Below, piece by piece: positions 7,053 to 13,451 of a stretch of 18,097 nucleotides of DNA; the stretch's first letter is position 1, and every line of letters begins with the position of its first letter. The stretch comes from an uncultured Mollicutes bacterium (GTDB lineage Bacteria > Bacillota_I > Bacilli_A > RF39 > UBA660). Where the stretch lies: NCBI GenBank assembly GCA_900550145.1, contig URRF01000025.1, positions 1-18,097 on the forward strand. The letters are read 5' to 3'. The notes below the pieces were generated by a model that worked only from the letters and a program-made list of their open reading frames with translations, made no database searches and was not told where the DNA came from. The translations under genes and the position numbers were made by a program.

Positions 7053-7967
7053 ATGACAATTGCAGAGGCAGAAAGATTTTATGAACAAGATACTAAAAAA
7101 TATGAAGTAGAGAAAAATAAAGAGTTTTTAAAATGGTTAAAAGATTCGATAAATGGTGGTTATAATTCTTTTATTGAAATTAATGAGTTACAGGAGTTAA
7201 TTAATAATATTGTTAATTGGTATGAAATTAAATATCCAGAACGTGAGATGGAGTTTTATGAGGGAATAAGGCATTTTGATTTTGAAAATATGTATACTTT
7301 ATCAAAAGTAATGGATACTAAACAATTAATGTATAGATTACCACGTAATCAATTAAATTTAATAGAATGTGGTTATAGGGCTAAAGGATGGGGTCAATAT
7401 CCAATTTATGAAAATGATGAATTAGTTGGATTGGAACCTAGAGTTTCTATTTGTATTAATAGAAAAAGACGAGAAAAAGTTCCGTATTTTTTACTTCAAG
7501 CAAATTGTATGACAGGAGAAGTAATAAAAAATTATAGCTCAAAGGATTATGTTAATTTTGATAATATTATATTAGATGAATTATTATTGATGTTTAATGA
7601 AAGGTATAAAGATGAGTTGGATTTTATTGAACTTAAAGAAAGTGTATATAATCACAATGTTGATATTGTTTTGAGGAATAAAATTTTGCAACTTGTTGCT
7701 CTTAAACTACTTTATTCAGTAAATACTATTCCTGAAAGAGGATATGAAAGATCTAAGAAATTTATAAACGAATTTAATAAAGAATTAAATCTTACTTTAT
7801 CTACAGAAGAAATAGATGAAATAATGAGGAGAGATTATGCGAATAAAGAAAAATTAAAGAAAACGTTTGTAGATGAAAATGATGAGAAAGCTTCTTATGA
7901 TGTGATGGAAACTAGTGGGTTAAAAAGATTAGTAAAAAGAATGACAAATAAAAATAGTATGTATTAA
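7053..7967 (+). CDS. Conserved-looking cytosolic protein of unknown function
   Basis: A 304-residue soluble protein that I do not recognise; no membrane segment or signal peptide. The N-terminus is helical and charged (MTIAEAERFYEQDTKKYEVE). The middle is richer in aromatics and looks folded (GYRAKGWGQYPIYEND, then VSICINRKRREKVPYFLLQ at about 132-150). The C-terminal third is highly charged and helical. Start ATG 7053 has AGGAGG 7 bases upstream. No terminator follows the stop; instead a +1 frame stays open from 7963 to 8031 with protein-like content (see findings). It could be a frameshifted tail. Neighbouring genes give no hint of pathway. Confidence 0.8.
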   Translation: MTIAEAERFYEQDTKKYEVEKNKEFLKWLKDSINGGYNSFIEINELQELINNIVNWYEIKYPEREMEFYEGIRHFDFENMYTLSKVMDTKQLMYRLPRNQLNLIECGYRAKGWGQYPIYENDELVGLEPRVSICINRKRREKVPYFLLQANCMTGEVIKNYSSKDYVNFDNIILDELLLMFNERYKDELDFIELKESVYNHNVDIVLRNKILQLVALKLLYSVNTIPERGYERSKKFINEFNKELNLTLSTEEIDEIMRRDYANKEKLKKTFVDENDEKASYDVMETSGLKRLVKRMTNKNSMY

Positions 7968-8031
7968 TAAAGATCTAAAATATAAAAAACCTAAAGAGGA
8001 TGAATTCAATTTAGAAATGGGGATATATTAG
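7963..8031 (+). other. Possible frame-shifted former C-terminus of the preceding protein
   Basis: Immediately past the TAA at 7965-7967, the +1 frame reads INKDLKYKKPKEDEFNLEMG before ending at TAG 8029-8031. The composition (alternating Lys and acidic residues) resembles the tail of the preceding protein, and no start codon or ribosome binding site precedes it. A single-base change near 7950-7965 would extend the 304-residue protein by about 20 residues. In AT-rich DNA this may be chance. Confidence 0.25.
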
Positions 8032-8079
8032 TTTATTTTGTTGACAGTTATACCTAAATTTTATTGGAGAGTGATAATA

Positions 8080-8955
8080 ATGAAATCGAAGGTATATTTT
8101 ACCAAAAATATTACCTCTGAGAATTTAATTAAGTTGTTTGATGCGTTAAATGTAAAATTAGATAAAGAAGTTGCTATTAAATTACATAGTGGTGAGGATG
8201 GAAATCAAAATTATATTAAGCCGGAATTTTTTAAACCATTTATTGATTATATTGATGGAACTGTTGTTGAGTGTAATACTGCTTATGAAGGTGCAAGAAA
8301 TGAAACGAGTAAGCATAAAGAGTTGTTAAAAAAACATGGTTGGAATATTTTTAAAACTGATATTTTAGATGGTGATGGTGAAATAGAGTTTAGTATTCCA
8401 AATGGTCTTTTAATAAAAAAGAACTATGTTGGTAAAAATATTGAAAAATATAATTCGATGATTGTTTTGTCTCATTTTAAGGGTCATCCTATGGGAGGAT
8501 ATGGTGGGGCTTTAAAACAACTTTCTATTGGTTGTGCTTCTTCTAATGGAAAATGTTATATCCATTCTGCTGGTAAAGTAAATAGTCAAGATGTTTTATG
8601 GGATAATATTGCCAGTCAAGATGATTTTTTAGAAAGTATGGCTGATGCTGCTAGTTCTGTTATAAATTATTTTAAGGGTAATATTGCATATATTAATGTA
8701 ATGGCAAATATTTCTGTTGATTGTGATTGTTGTAAAGTAGCAGAGGATCCATGTTTACCTGATATTGGTATGTTGTCATCACTTGATCCAGTAGCGCTTG
8801 ATAAAGCTTGTCTTGATTTAATTTATAATTCTAATTATAATGGAAAAGAACATTTTATTGAAAGGGTTGAAACTAGAAATGGAATTCATACTATAGAATC
8901 TGCTGTTAAATTGAATTTGGGTAGTACAGATTATGAATTAATTAATATTGATTAA
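8080..8955 (+). CDS. DUF362 domain protein (putative iron-sulfur protein)
   Basis: A 291-residue cytosolic protein of the DUF362 family. Visible landmarks are VAIKLHSGEDGN near 31-42, SHFKGHPMGGYGGALKQLSIG (about 131-151), the cysteine cluster DCDCC at 214-218 followed by IGMLSSLDPVALDKACLDL (about 229-247). The family is linked to iron-sulfur chemistry because many members carry a ferredoxin domain; that domain is absent here, so only the core remains. Its reaction is unknown. The start is ATG 8080, placed after GGAGAGTGA; an upstream in-frame TTG at 8041 lacks a binding site. No clear promoter is visible. The stop lies in the base of its own terminator. Confidence 0.88.
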   Translation: MKSKVYFTKNITSENLIKLFDALNVKLDKEVAIKLHSGEDGNQNYIKPEFFKPFIDYIDGTVVECNTAYEGARNETSKHKELLKKHGWNIFKTDILDGDGEIEFSIPNGLLIKKNYVGKNIEKYNSMIVLSHFKGHPMGGYGGALKQLSIGCASSNGKCYIHSAGKVNSQDVLWDNIASQDDFLESMADAASSVINYFKGNIAYINVMANISVDCDCCKVAEDPCLPDIGMLSSLDPVALDKACLDLIYNSNYNGKEHFIERVETRNGIHTIESAVKLNLGSTDYELINID

Positions 8956-8979
8956 AAGGATTTTTTAATTCTTTTTTTT
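8954..8979 (+). terminator. Intrinsic terminator containing the DUF362 stop codon
   Basis: AAAAGGATT (8954-8962) pairs with AATTCTTTT (8967-8975) with one G-T pair and a four-T loop, followed by a run of eight Ts (8972-8979). The TAA stop (8953-8955) overlaps the stem base. Confidence 0.75.
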
Positions 8980-9052
8980 GTCATTTTTTAGTCAATTAAA
9001 ATAATTACTTAGTATGATTTTACATAAAATGTTTTAGAAGTGAGTGATTATT

Positions 9053-10156
9053 ATGAATGATAGAGTTAAACGTATTATAGAAGATAGCGAAATAAGAAAA
9101 CGATTATATAAAGCAGGTATTTTTCCTATGATGGGACCTAAAGGCGAAAGGGGAAAGGGCTTAGAAATACTTGGATATTATGAATCGGAAGAAGAATTAA
9201 TTAATCATCATTCAACTGGTTCTGCTGGAGAATGTTATTTAGTTAATGGCGTTTTGTATGTTTGGAATAAAGATAAAAATAAATGGGAGAAAACAGGCAG
9301 TATACAAGGGCCGCCTGGAGTTTCTGAGAAAATTAAAGTAGGAAAAACTATACCTGGTGAAACTGGGACTGATGCGAATGTAATAGATAATTTTGATGGG
9401 AAGGAACACGTGCTTGATTTTGTATTACCTAAAGGTGAAAAAGGTGAAGTGGGATTAATTGGTCCTACGGGTCCTAAGGGCGATATTGGTCCACAAGGTC
9501 CTAAGGGAGATATTGGTCCTAGAGGATTTCCGGGTGAAATTGGAATAAGTCAAGCTATAACAATTGATGGCACTGAAACTGTAGAAGCCGGTGAAGATGC
9601 AGAGGTACAAGATGATTTTGAAAATAACGTTCATCATTTGACATTTTATATACCTAAGGGTGAAAAAGGTGATATTGGTCCAATGGGATTAGCTGGTCCG
9701 ACGGGTCCCACGGGCCCAGCTGGCGCACCTAGTCCTACTGGATATAGTTCTATTGCTTTTGCAAGTTATCTAGATACTAAAAAAAGAGGTATTGCACAAA
9801 TTGGAAGAACCAGAGTTATACCAGGTAATAATAGATATGTATCAATACCAAACGGAACTGATATAGTTGTAAAAGAAACAGGAATTTTTGAAATAGTATT
9901 ATGTGGAAGGATATCTGGCGTTACAGAAAATACAGGTGCATCATTTTCGCTTATAAATAAGGATACAAACGATGTAATTAGTGATTTATTGTTTATTTTG
10001 GAAGCTGGTAAAACTGCTGATATGGATTTTTCTGAAATGACTGTTGTTGATATTTTTGCTGATACAACATTGCAACTTAAGATAGATATAACTGGTGATG
10101 CAGCGGATATTAATTTTAGTGAAATGAACATATTGTTAAAGTGTTATAATATATAG
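9053..10156 (+). CDS. Collagen-like protein with BclA/C1q-type C-terminal domain
   Basis: A 367-residue protein built from modules. After a charged N-terminus comes a GPKGERGKG segment and a domain (about 36-85: LEILGYYESEEEL to GVLYVWNKDKNKW) that I recall from other Bacillota collagen-like proteins. A 38-residue module (93-130) leads into 12 GXY triplets (128-163). The second module copy (168-206) leads into 8 GXY triplets (203-226). The end (about 230-367) is a predicted beta jelly-roll like the BclA/TNF/C1q tip. There is no signal peptide, as expected for spore-surface proteins assembled from the mother cell. Start ATG 9053 lies after AAGTGAGTGA; an in-frame GTG at 9044 lies inside that site. 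It appears to share a transcript with the following paralogue. Spore or exosporium location is inferred from family resemblance only. Confidence 0.88.
   Translation: MNDRVKRIIEDSEIRKRLYKAGIFPMMGPKGERGKGLEILGYYESEEELINHHSTGSAGECYLVNGVLYVWNKDKNKWEKTGSIQGPPGVSEKIKVGKTIPGETGTDANVIDNFDGKEHVLDFVLPKGEKGEVGLIGPTGPKGDIGPQGPKGDIGPRGFPGEIGISQAITIDGTETVEAGEDAEVQDDFENNVHHLTFYIPKGEKGDIGPMGLAGPTGPTGPAGAPSPTGYSSIAFASYLDTKKRGIAQIGRTRVIPGNNRYVSIPNGTDIVVKETGIFEIVLCGRISGVTENTGASFSLINKDTNDVISDLLFILEAGKTADMDFSEMTVVDIFADTTLQLKIDITGDAADINFSEMNILLKCYNI
9329..9442 (+). repeat. 38-residue pre-collagen module, copy A
   Basis: Encodes a unit following the pattern 'I-x-V/I-G-x-x-x-P/T-G-x-x-G-x-DA-x-V-x-D ... H-x-L-x-F-x-x-P-K/R/Q-G'. 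Copy A contains GKTIPGETGTDANV and HVLDFVLPKGEKG and runs straight into the first GXY stretch. Confidence 0.75.
9434..9541 (+). repeat. First collagen-like GXY stretch (12 triplets)
   Basis: Codons for residues 128-163 read as uninterrupted Gly-X-Y triplets including GPTGPKGDIGPQGPKGDIG. The repeat GPKGDIGP occurs twice at the DNA level with near-identical codons. Confidence 0.9.
9554..9670 (+). repeat. 38-residue pre-collagen module, copy B
   Basis: Residues 168-206 repeat the module (GTETVEAGEDAEV, HHLTFYIPKGEKG) and lead into the second GXY stretch. Its IPKGEKG end matches copy A's LPKGEKG. Confidence 0.75.
9659..9730 (+). repeat. Second collagen-like GXY stretch (8 triplets)
   Basis: Residues 203-226 read GEK GDI GPM GLA GPT GPT GPA GAP. 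Bases 9697-9729 are a conspicuous G+C-rich island in AT-rich surroundings, with varied proline codons (ccg, ccc, cca). Confidence 0.9.
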
Positions 10157-10238
10157 ATTTTAGAAAGGGGTTGATAGTATTAAAAAATGTAATAATGAAA
10201 CTAGTAACTTAAAAAAAGAGTGTGGAACATTTTGCCCT

Positions 10239-10934
10239 ATGAGATATGTTGTTTTTAATAATGCAGATACTATAAAGATTGGAGAAGTTCAAACTGTTGA
10301 TTCTAGTGAAGATGCTAGGATAGTTGATGAAAAAAATAAAAATAAACATGTGCTTAAGTTTTTTATTCCAAGAGGTCAAAGTGATACTATAGAAATTGGT
10401 AAAGTAACAACTGGTTTACCAGGGAGTGATGCAAAAGTTATTGATGTAACAGGTGGACCGAATCATATACTTGATTTTATAATTCCTCAAGGTTCAATTG
10501 GACCTGCGAGACCTTCTTCAACTCAAGCTATATTTTTTACAGATACTGTTGATGTGAAAACGTCTGGAGAAGTAACTTTTGATAACAGATGGCTTATACC
10601 TGGTGAACAAGAAAGCTTTGAGATAATAGATAATAGTAAAGTTAAGCTAGAATCGGGTATATATGAAATAATAATGTCTGGACATATAGGTGATGTTGAT
10701 GATACACATGGAGGTGAAGTTTATCTTCAAGATGATAATGGTTCTAGTATAAAGGATTTGACATTTAAATTACCTGCTGGAAATGACAAACAGATTTATT
10801 TTTCTAAAGATATTATTTTTAGATTTGAAGTACCTACAATTTTGCAAATTATTGTTAATATAACAGGAGATGTACAATCATCAAAGGTTGTTATATCTGA
10901 TGTAAGTTTGCTTCTTAAAAAAATTAATGAATAA
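10239..10934 (+). CDS. Paralogue of the collagen-like protein lacking GXY repeats (BclA-like beta domain)
   Basis: 231 residues from ATG 10239. Two copies of the 38-residue module (residues 11-48 and 50-88) are followed by a C-terminal beta domain (about 92-231) clearly paralogous to the upstream protein's: GIYEIIMSGHIGDV against GIFEIVLCGRISGV, and ITGDV...LLLKK against ITGDA...LLLKC. Collagen triplets have been lost or never gained; only QGSIGPARPSS remains. No ribosome binding site precedes ATG 10239. In frame, an AUU codon at 10179 lies 8 bases after AGAAAGGGG, and the 20 intervening codons (including three Cys, for example KKCNNETSNLKKECGTFCP) look coding. The true start may be 10179. 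A shared envelope or spore-coat role with its neighbour is inferred. Confidence 0.85.
   Translation: MRYVVFNNADTIKIGEVQTVDSSEDARIVDEKNKNKHVLKFFIPRGQSDTIEIGKVTTGLPGSDAKVIDVTGGPNHILDFIIPQGSIGPARPSSTQAIFFTDTVDVKTSGEVTFDNRWLIPGEQESFEIIDNSKVKLESGIYEIIMSGHIGDVDDTHGGEVYLQDDNGSSIKDLTFKLPAGNDKQIYFSKDIIFRFEVPTILQIIVNITGDVQSSKVVISDVSLLLKKINE
10269..10382 (+). repeat. 38-residue module, copy C
   Basis: Encodes TIKIGEVQTVDSSEDARIV through KHVLKFFIPRG. This is the third copy of the module in the upstream gene, here without collagen triplets after it. Confidence 0.7.
10386..10502 (+). repeat. 38-residue module, copy D
   Basis: Encodes TIEIGKVTTGLPGSDAKVI through NHILDFIIPQGSIG, directly adjoining copy C and the closest of the four to copy A. 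Confidence 0.75.
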
Positions 10935-10963
10935 AATGTAAGAATTTATTTCTTGCATTTTTG
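10933..10963 (+). terminator. Intrinsic terminator overlapping the stop codon
   Basis: AAAATGTAAGAA (10933-10944) pairs with TTCTTGCATTTT (10950-10961), with one G-T pair and a five-base loop, ending in Ts. The TAA stop (10932-10934) enters the left arm. It closes the two-gene collagen-like unit. Confidence 0.85.
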
Positions 10964-11024
10964 TTTGTTACTTGTAATAATAGGATTTTTAGTGATTAAA
11001 ATTTGATATTTTGTTCTTAAAAAA

Positions 11025-11054
11025 TATACATTTGTGTAATATGTGTGATATACT
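11025..11054 (+). promoter_or_regulatory. Extended -10 promoter for the LiaF-like operon
   Basis: TGA followed by TATACT (11046-11054) forms an extended -10 box. TATACA (11025-11030) lies 18 bases upstream as a weak -35. Confidence 0.5.
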
Positions 11055-11080
11055 TTATTTGAATGCCTATAGGAGGAGTT

Positions 11081-11743
11081 ATGAAAAATAGAAAAGATAT
11101 TTTATGGGGATTGTTATTAATAGTGGTTGGAATTATTTGGGGAATTAATAGTTTAGGAATAGTTAAAATTGATATTTTCTTTGATGGATGGTGGACTTTA
11201 TTTATTATTGTTCCTTCTTTAATTGATTTATTTACTGATGAGGATAAAACTGGCAGTATTATAGGAATTATAATAGGTGTTTTTTTGTTACTTGCGTGTC
11301 AGGATATAATTGATTTTTCTATGATTTTAAAATTGTTATTTCCTATAGTTTTAGTAATAATAGGATTATCTCTTTTAATTAAAAATCCATTTAAAGGTAA
11401 TAAAATGAAGAAAGGTAAAGAGAATTTAGATGAATATGCAGCTACATTTGGAGTACAAAATTTGGATTTTGATAATGAAAAATTTAATGGATGTAATTTA
11501 AATGCTGTATTTGGTAAAGTAAGTTGTGATTTATCTAAGGCAAAGATAAATGATGATGTTGTTGTTAATGTTTGTAGTGTTTTTGGCGCTACTCAGGTTA
11601 TTGTACCTGATGATGTATGTGTTAAGGTTTATTCTACTCCAATATTTGGAGGTGTGACTAATAAAAGAGGTAATAAAAGTGATAGTAAGTATACTATTTA
11701 TATAAATTGTACTTGTTTGTTTGGAGGTGTTGAAATAAAATGA
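11081..11743 (+). CDS. LiaF-like membrane protein (LiaI/LiaF transmembrane region plus LiaF C-terminal domain)
   Basis: 220 residues. Four hydrophobic segments (about 8-28, 36-51, 58-74, 82-101) precede a cytosol- or surface-facing beta domain (about 117-220) with the repeating 'FG' pattern of the LiaF C-terminus: ATFGVQNLDF, NAVFGKVSCDLSKA, VFGATQVIVPDDV, PIFGGV, LFGGVEIK. LiaF in B. subtilis restrains the LiaRS cell-envelope stress system; no histidine kinase or regulator is found here, so the role may differ. ATG 11081 follows GGAGGA; an upstream ATG at 11063 is unlikely because that binding site lies inside its reading frame. Its stop overlaps the next start by 4 bases (ATGA). Confidence 0.85.
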   Translation: MKNRKDILWGLLLIVVGIIWGINSLGIVKIDIFFDGWWTLFIIVPSLIDLFTDEDKTGSIIGIIIGVFLLLACQDIIDFSMILKLLFPIVLVIIGLSLLIKNPFKGNKMKKGKENLDEYAATFGVQNLDFDNEKFNGCNLNAVFGKVSCDLSKAKINDDVVVNVCSVFGATQVIVPDDVCVKVYSTPIFGGVTNKRGNKSDSKYTIYINCTCLFGGVEIK

Positions 11744-12531
11744 GTAAGGGACAAAAGGTAATTAAAAATTTGGCAATTGTTTTTGCTATATTTCTTATTG
11801 TGAGTATAATTTATAATTTAATGTATGGTGTTTCTTTTTTAATAAATAATGAAAATAAAGATAATAATTTGTTTAATTTAGATGTTAATATGAATAAAGT
11901 AATAAATATTGATATAAGTTCTTCTAATTTGATAATTAAGAAAGGGGATTTATTTAAGGCGGAAACAAATAATAAATATATTTCTGTTAAACAAGATAGC
12001 AATAGGTTATATATAAAAGAAAGAAAACATGGTATTTTTGAAAATTCTGTTAAAGATTTGATTGTGTATATTCCTGATGATATTAATTTTGATTATGTGT
12101 ATATAAATACTGGTGCTGGAAAAATAGATATAGATAGTTTAAAAACTGATAATTTAAAATTTGATTTGGGTGCTGGTAAGGTTGTAGTTAATAATCTTAT
12201 TGTTAAAAATGATGCTCATATTGAAGGTGGAGCAGGAACTATTGATATATTAGATGGTAGTATAAGTAATTTGGATTTAGAGATTGGAGTTGGGGCTTTA
12301 TCATTAACATCTAAATTACTAGGTGATAGTAAAATTGAATGTGGAGTTGGTAAGGTAGATATTAAACTTTTAGGTAAAAAAGATGATTATAAGTTTAATT
12401 TTAGTAAGGGTTTAGGAAGTATGAGTTTAAACTCTATTAATATTGATAATGACTTTATTTATGGAACTGGTATTAATGTTATAGATATAGAAGGTGGAGT
12501 TGGAGCTATTAAAGTTTTTGTTGATGAATAA
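11740..12531 (+). CDS. DUF4097-type (putative adhesin / LiaG-like) membrane-anchored beta-repeat protein
   Basis: 263 residues. One N-terminal membrane anchor (about 9-33, IKNLAIVFAIFLIVSIIYNL) is followed by an extracytoplasmic domain of repeating strands: INTGAGKIDIDSL, FDLGAGKVVVNNL, IEGGAGTIDIL, IEVGVGALSLTS-like turns, GVGKVDIKLL, GVGAIKVFVDE. Such G-x-G-x-(I/V) repeats are typical of the DUF4097 beta-solenoid fold. In B. subtilis LiaG belongs to this family and sits beside LiaF, which makes the pairing with the upstream gene meaningful. ATG 11740 overlaps the upstream stop; GGAGGTG lies about 11 bases upstream. It likely senses or binds something at the envelope (inference). Confidence 0.82.
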   Translation: MSKGQKVIKNLAIVFAIFLIVSIIYNLMYGVSFLINNENKDNNLFNLDVNMNKVINIDISSSNLIIKKGDLFKAETNNKYISVKQDSNRLYIKERKHGIFENSVKDLIVYIPDDINFDYVYINTGAGKIDIDSLKTDNLKFDLGAGKVVVNNLIVKNDAHIEGGAGTIDILDGSISNLDLEIGVGALSLTSKLLGDSKIECGVGKVDIKLLGKKDDYKFNFSKGLGSMSLNSINIDNDFIYGTGINVIDIEGGVGAIKVFVDE

Positions 12532-12552
12532 CATTAATTATCTGGAGGTATT

Positions 12553-13392
12553 ATGAAATATTTAGTTAAAAGTAATAGTTTGTTGCTACGATATTTGCTT
12601 GATAATGTTAAAGGTAAGTCAAAAAATAATATTAAGTCAATTTTAAAGAATGGGTGTGTGTCTGTTAATGGCAAAATAATTACTGGGTATGATTATGAGT
12701 TAAAGAGTGGGGATGTTATTATTGTTACTAATTATTATAATGGTAATGATAATAAATTTGATATATTATATGAGGATAATTATTTAATTGCAGTGAATAA
12801 AAGAGAAAATTTATTAACTGTTTCTACTGATAAAGAGAAAAATAATACTTTATATAGATATGTTAGTAATTATGTGAAGTCAAAGAATAAGAATAATAAA
12901 ATATTTATTGTAAATAGACTTGATAGAGATACGAGTGGAATAGTTATTTTTGCTAAGAATAAAGATATAAAGGAATATATGCAGAATAACTGGGAAAGGG
13001 ATATAAAATTAAGAAAATATATTACTGTTGTTGATGGGGTTACTGATAGTTGTGGAATAATAAAATCTTATTTAAAAGAAAATAATATTCATATAATGTA
13101 TTCATCTAATGATGGACTTCTTGCTATTACTGAGTATAAATTAATAAAACAAAATAATAAGTATAGTATGCTAGAGGTAATATTGCATACAGGAAGAAAA
13201 AATCAAATAAGGGTTCATATGAATGATATTAAACATCCTGTAATTGGTGATACTAAATATTCAAATACTGTAAGTCCAATTAAAAGAATGTGTCTTCATG
13301 CAATAGAGATAAAGTTTGTTCATCCTGTAAATAAAAATATTATTAATATAAAAACAAATTTTCCTGATGTATTTAATAAAATGTTTGATTAG
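12553..13392 (+). CDS. RluA-family 23S rRNA / tRNA pseudouridine synthase
   Basis: 279 residues. An N-terminal S4 RNA-binding domain (about 12-60, with SILKNGCVSVNGKIITGYDYELKSGD) precedes the RluA catalytic domain. The catalytic motif reads NRLDRDTSGIVIFAK (121-135) with D124 as nucleophile; the more usual HRLD is NRLD here. Further family segments are RKYITVVDG and HTGRKNQIRVHMNDIKHPVIGDTKYS. It isomerises uridine in structured RNA; which site is not decidable by eye among the RluA/C/D subtypes. ATG 12553 follows GGAGG 5-6 bases upstream. It lies 21 bases after the DUF4097 stop with no terminator between, so it is probably cotranscribed. Its own stop sits in a terminator. Confidence 0.92.
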   Translation: MKYLVKSNSLLLRYLLDNVKGKSKNNIKSILKNGCVSVNGKIITGYDYELKSGDVIIVTNYYNGNDNKFDILYEDNYLIAVNKRENLLTVSTDKEKNNTLYRYVSNYVKSKNKNNKIFIVNRLDRDTSGIVIFAKNKDIKEYMQNNWERDIKLRKYITVVDGVTDSCGIIKSYLKENNIHIMYSSNDGLLAITEYKLIKQNNKYSMLEVILHTGRKNQIRVHMNDIKHPVIGDTKYSNTVSPIKRMCLHAIEIKFVHPVNKNIINIKTNFPDVFNKMFD

Positions 13393-13417
13393 AAGAGTTA
13401 TAGTTCTTCTTTTTTTT
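13391..13417 (+). terminator. Intrinsic terminator overlapping the rluA-type stop codon
   Basis: AGAAGA (13391-13396) pairs with TCTTCT (13405-13410), extendable by G-T pairs, followed by a run of eight Ts. The TAG stop occupies 13390-13392. Confidence 0.7.
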
Positions 13418-13429
13418 GTGAATTTTTGT

Positions 13430-13435
13430 TATAAT
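13430..13435 (+). promoter_or_regulatory. -10 box for the apbE unit
   Basis: TATAAT at 13430-13435 lies 16 bases before the apbE ATG, so the transcript would begin around the GGTGG ribosome binding site. The -35 (TTCTTT near 13407) is poor and overlaps the preceding terminator. Confidence 0.4.
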
Positions 13436-13451
13436 TTTATTGGTGGTTAGT

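Noticed and set aside
9434..9730. CRISPR or tandem-DNA-repeat interpretation of the collagen stretches
   Set aside because: The repeats are three-codon protein periodicity with varied codons, without spacers.
9455..10131. Minus-strand open frames opposite the collagen-like gene
   Set aside because: Repeats such as RTLWTNIALRTRRTN are the antisense of GXY codons, not a real protein; no ribosome binding site.
10171..10212. Short TTG-initiated frame (13 codons) before the second collagen-like gene
   Set aside because: It touches the binding site with no spacing and encodes nothing recognisable; noted only as an alternative for reinitiation.
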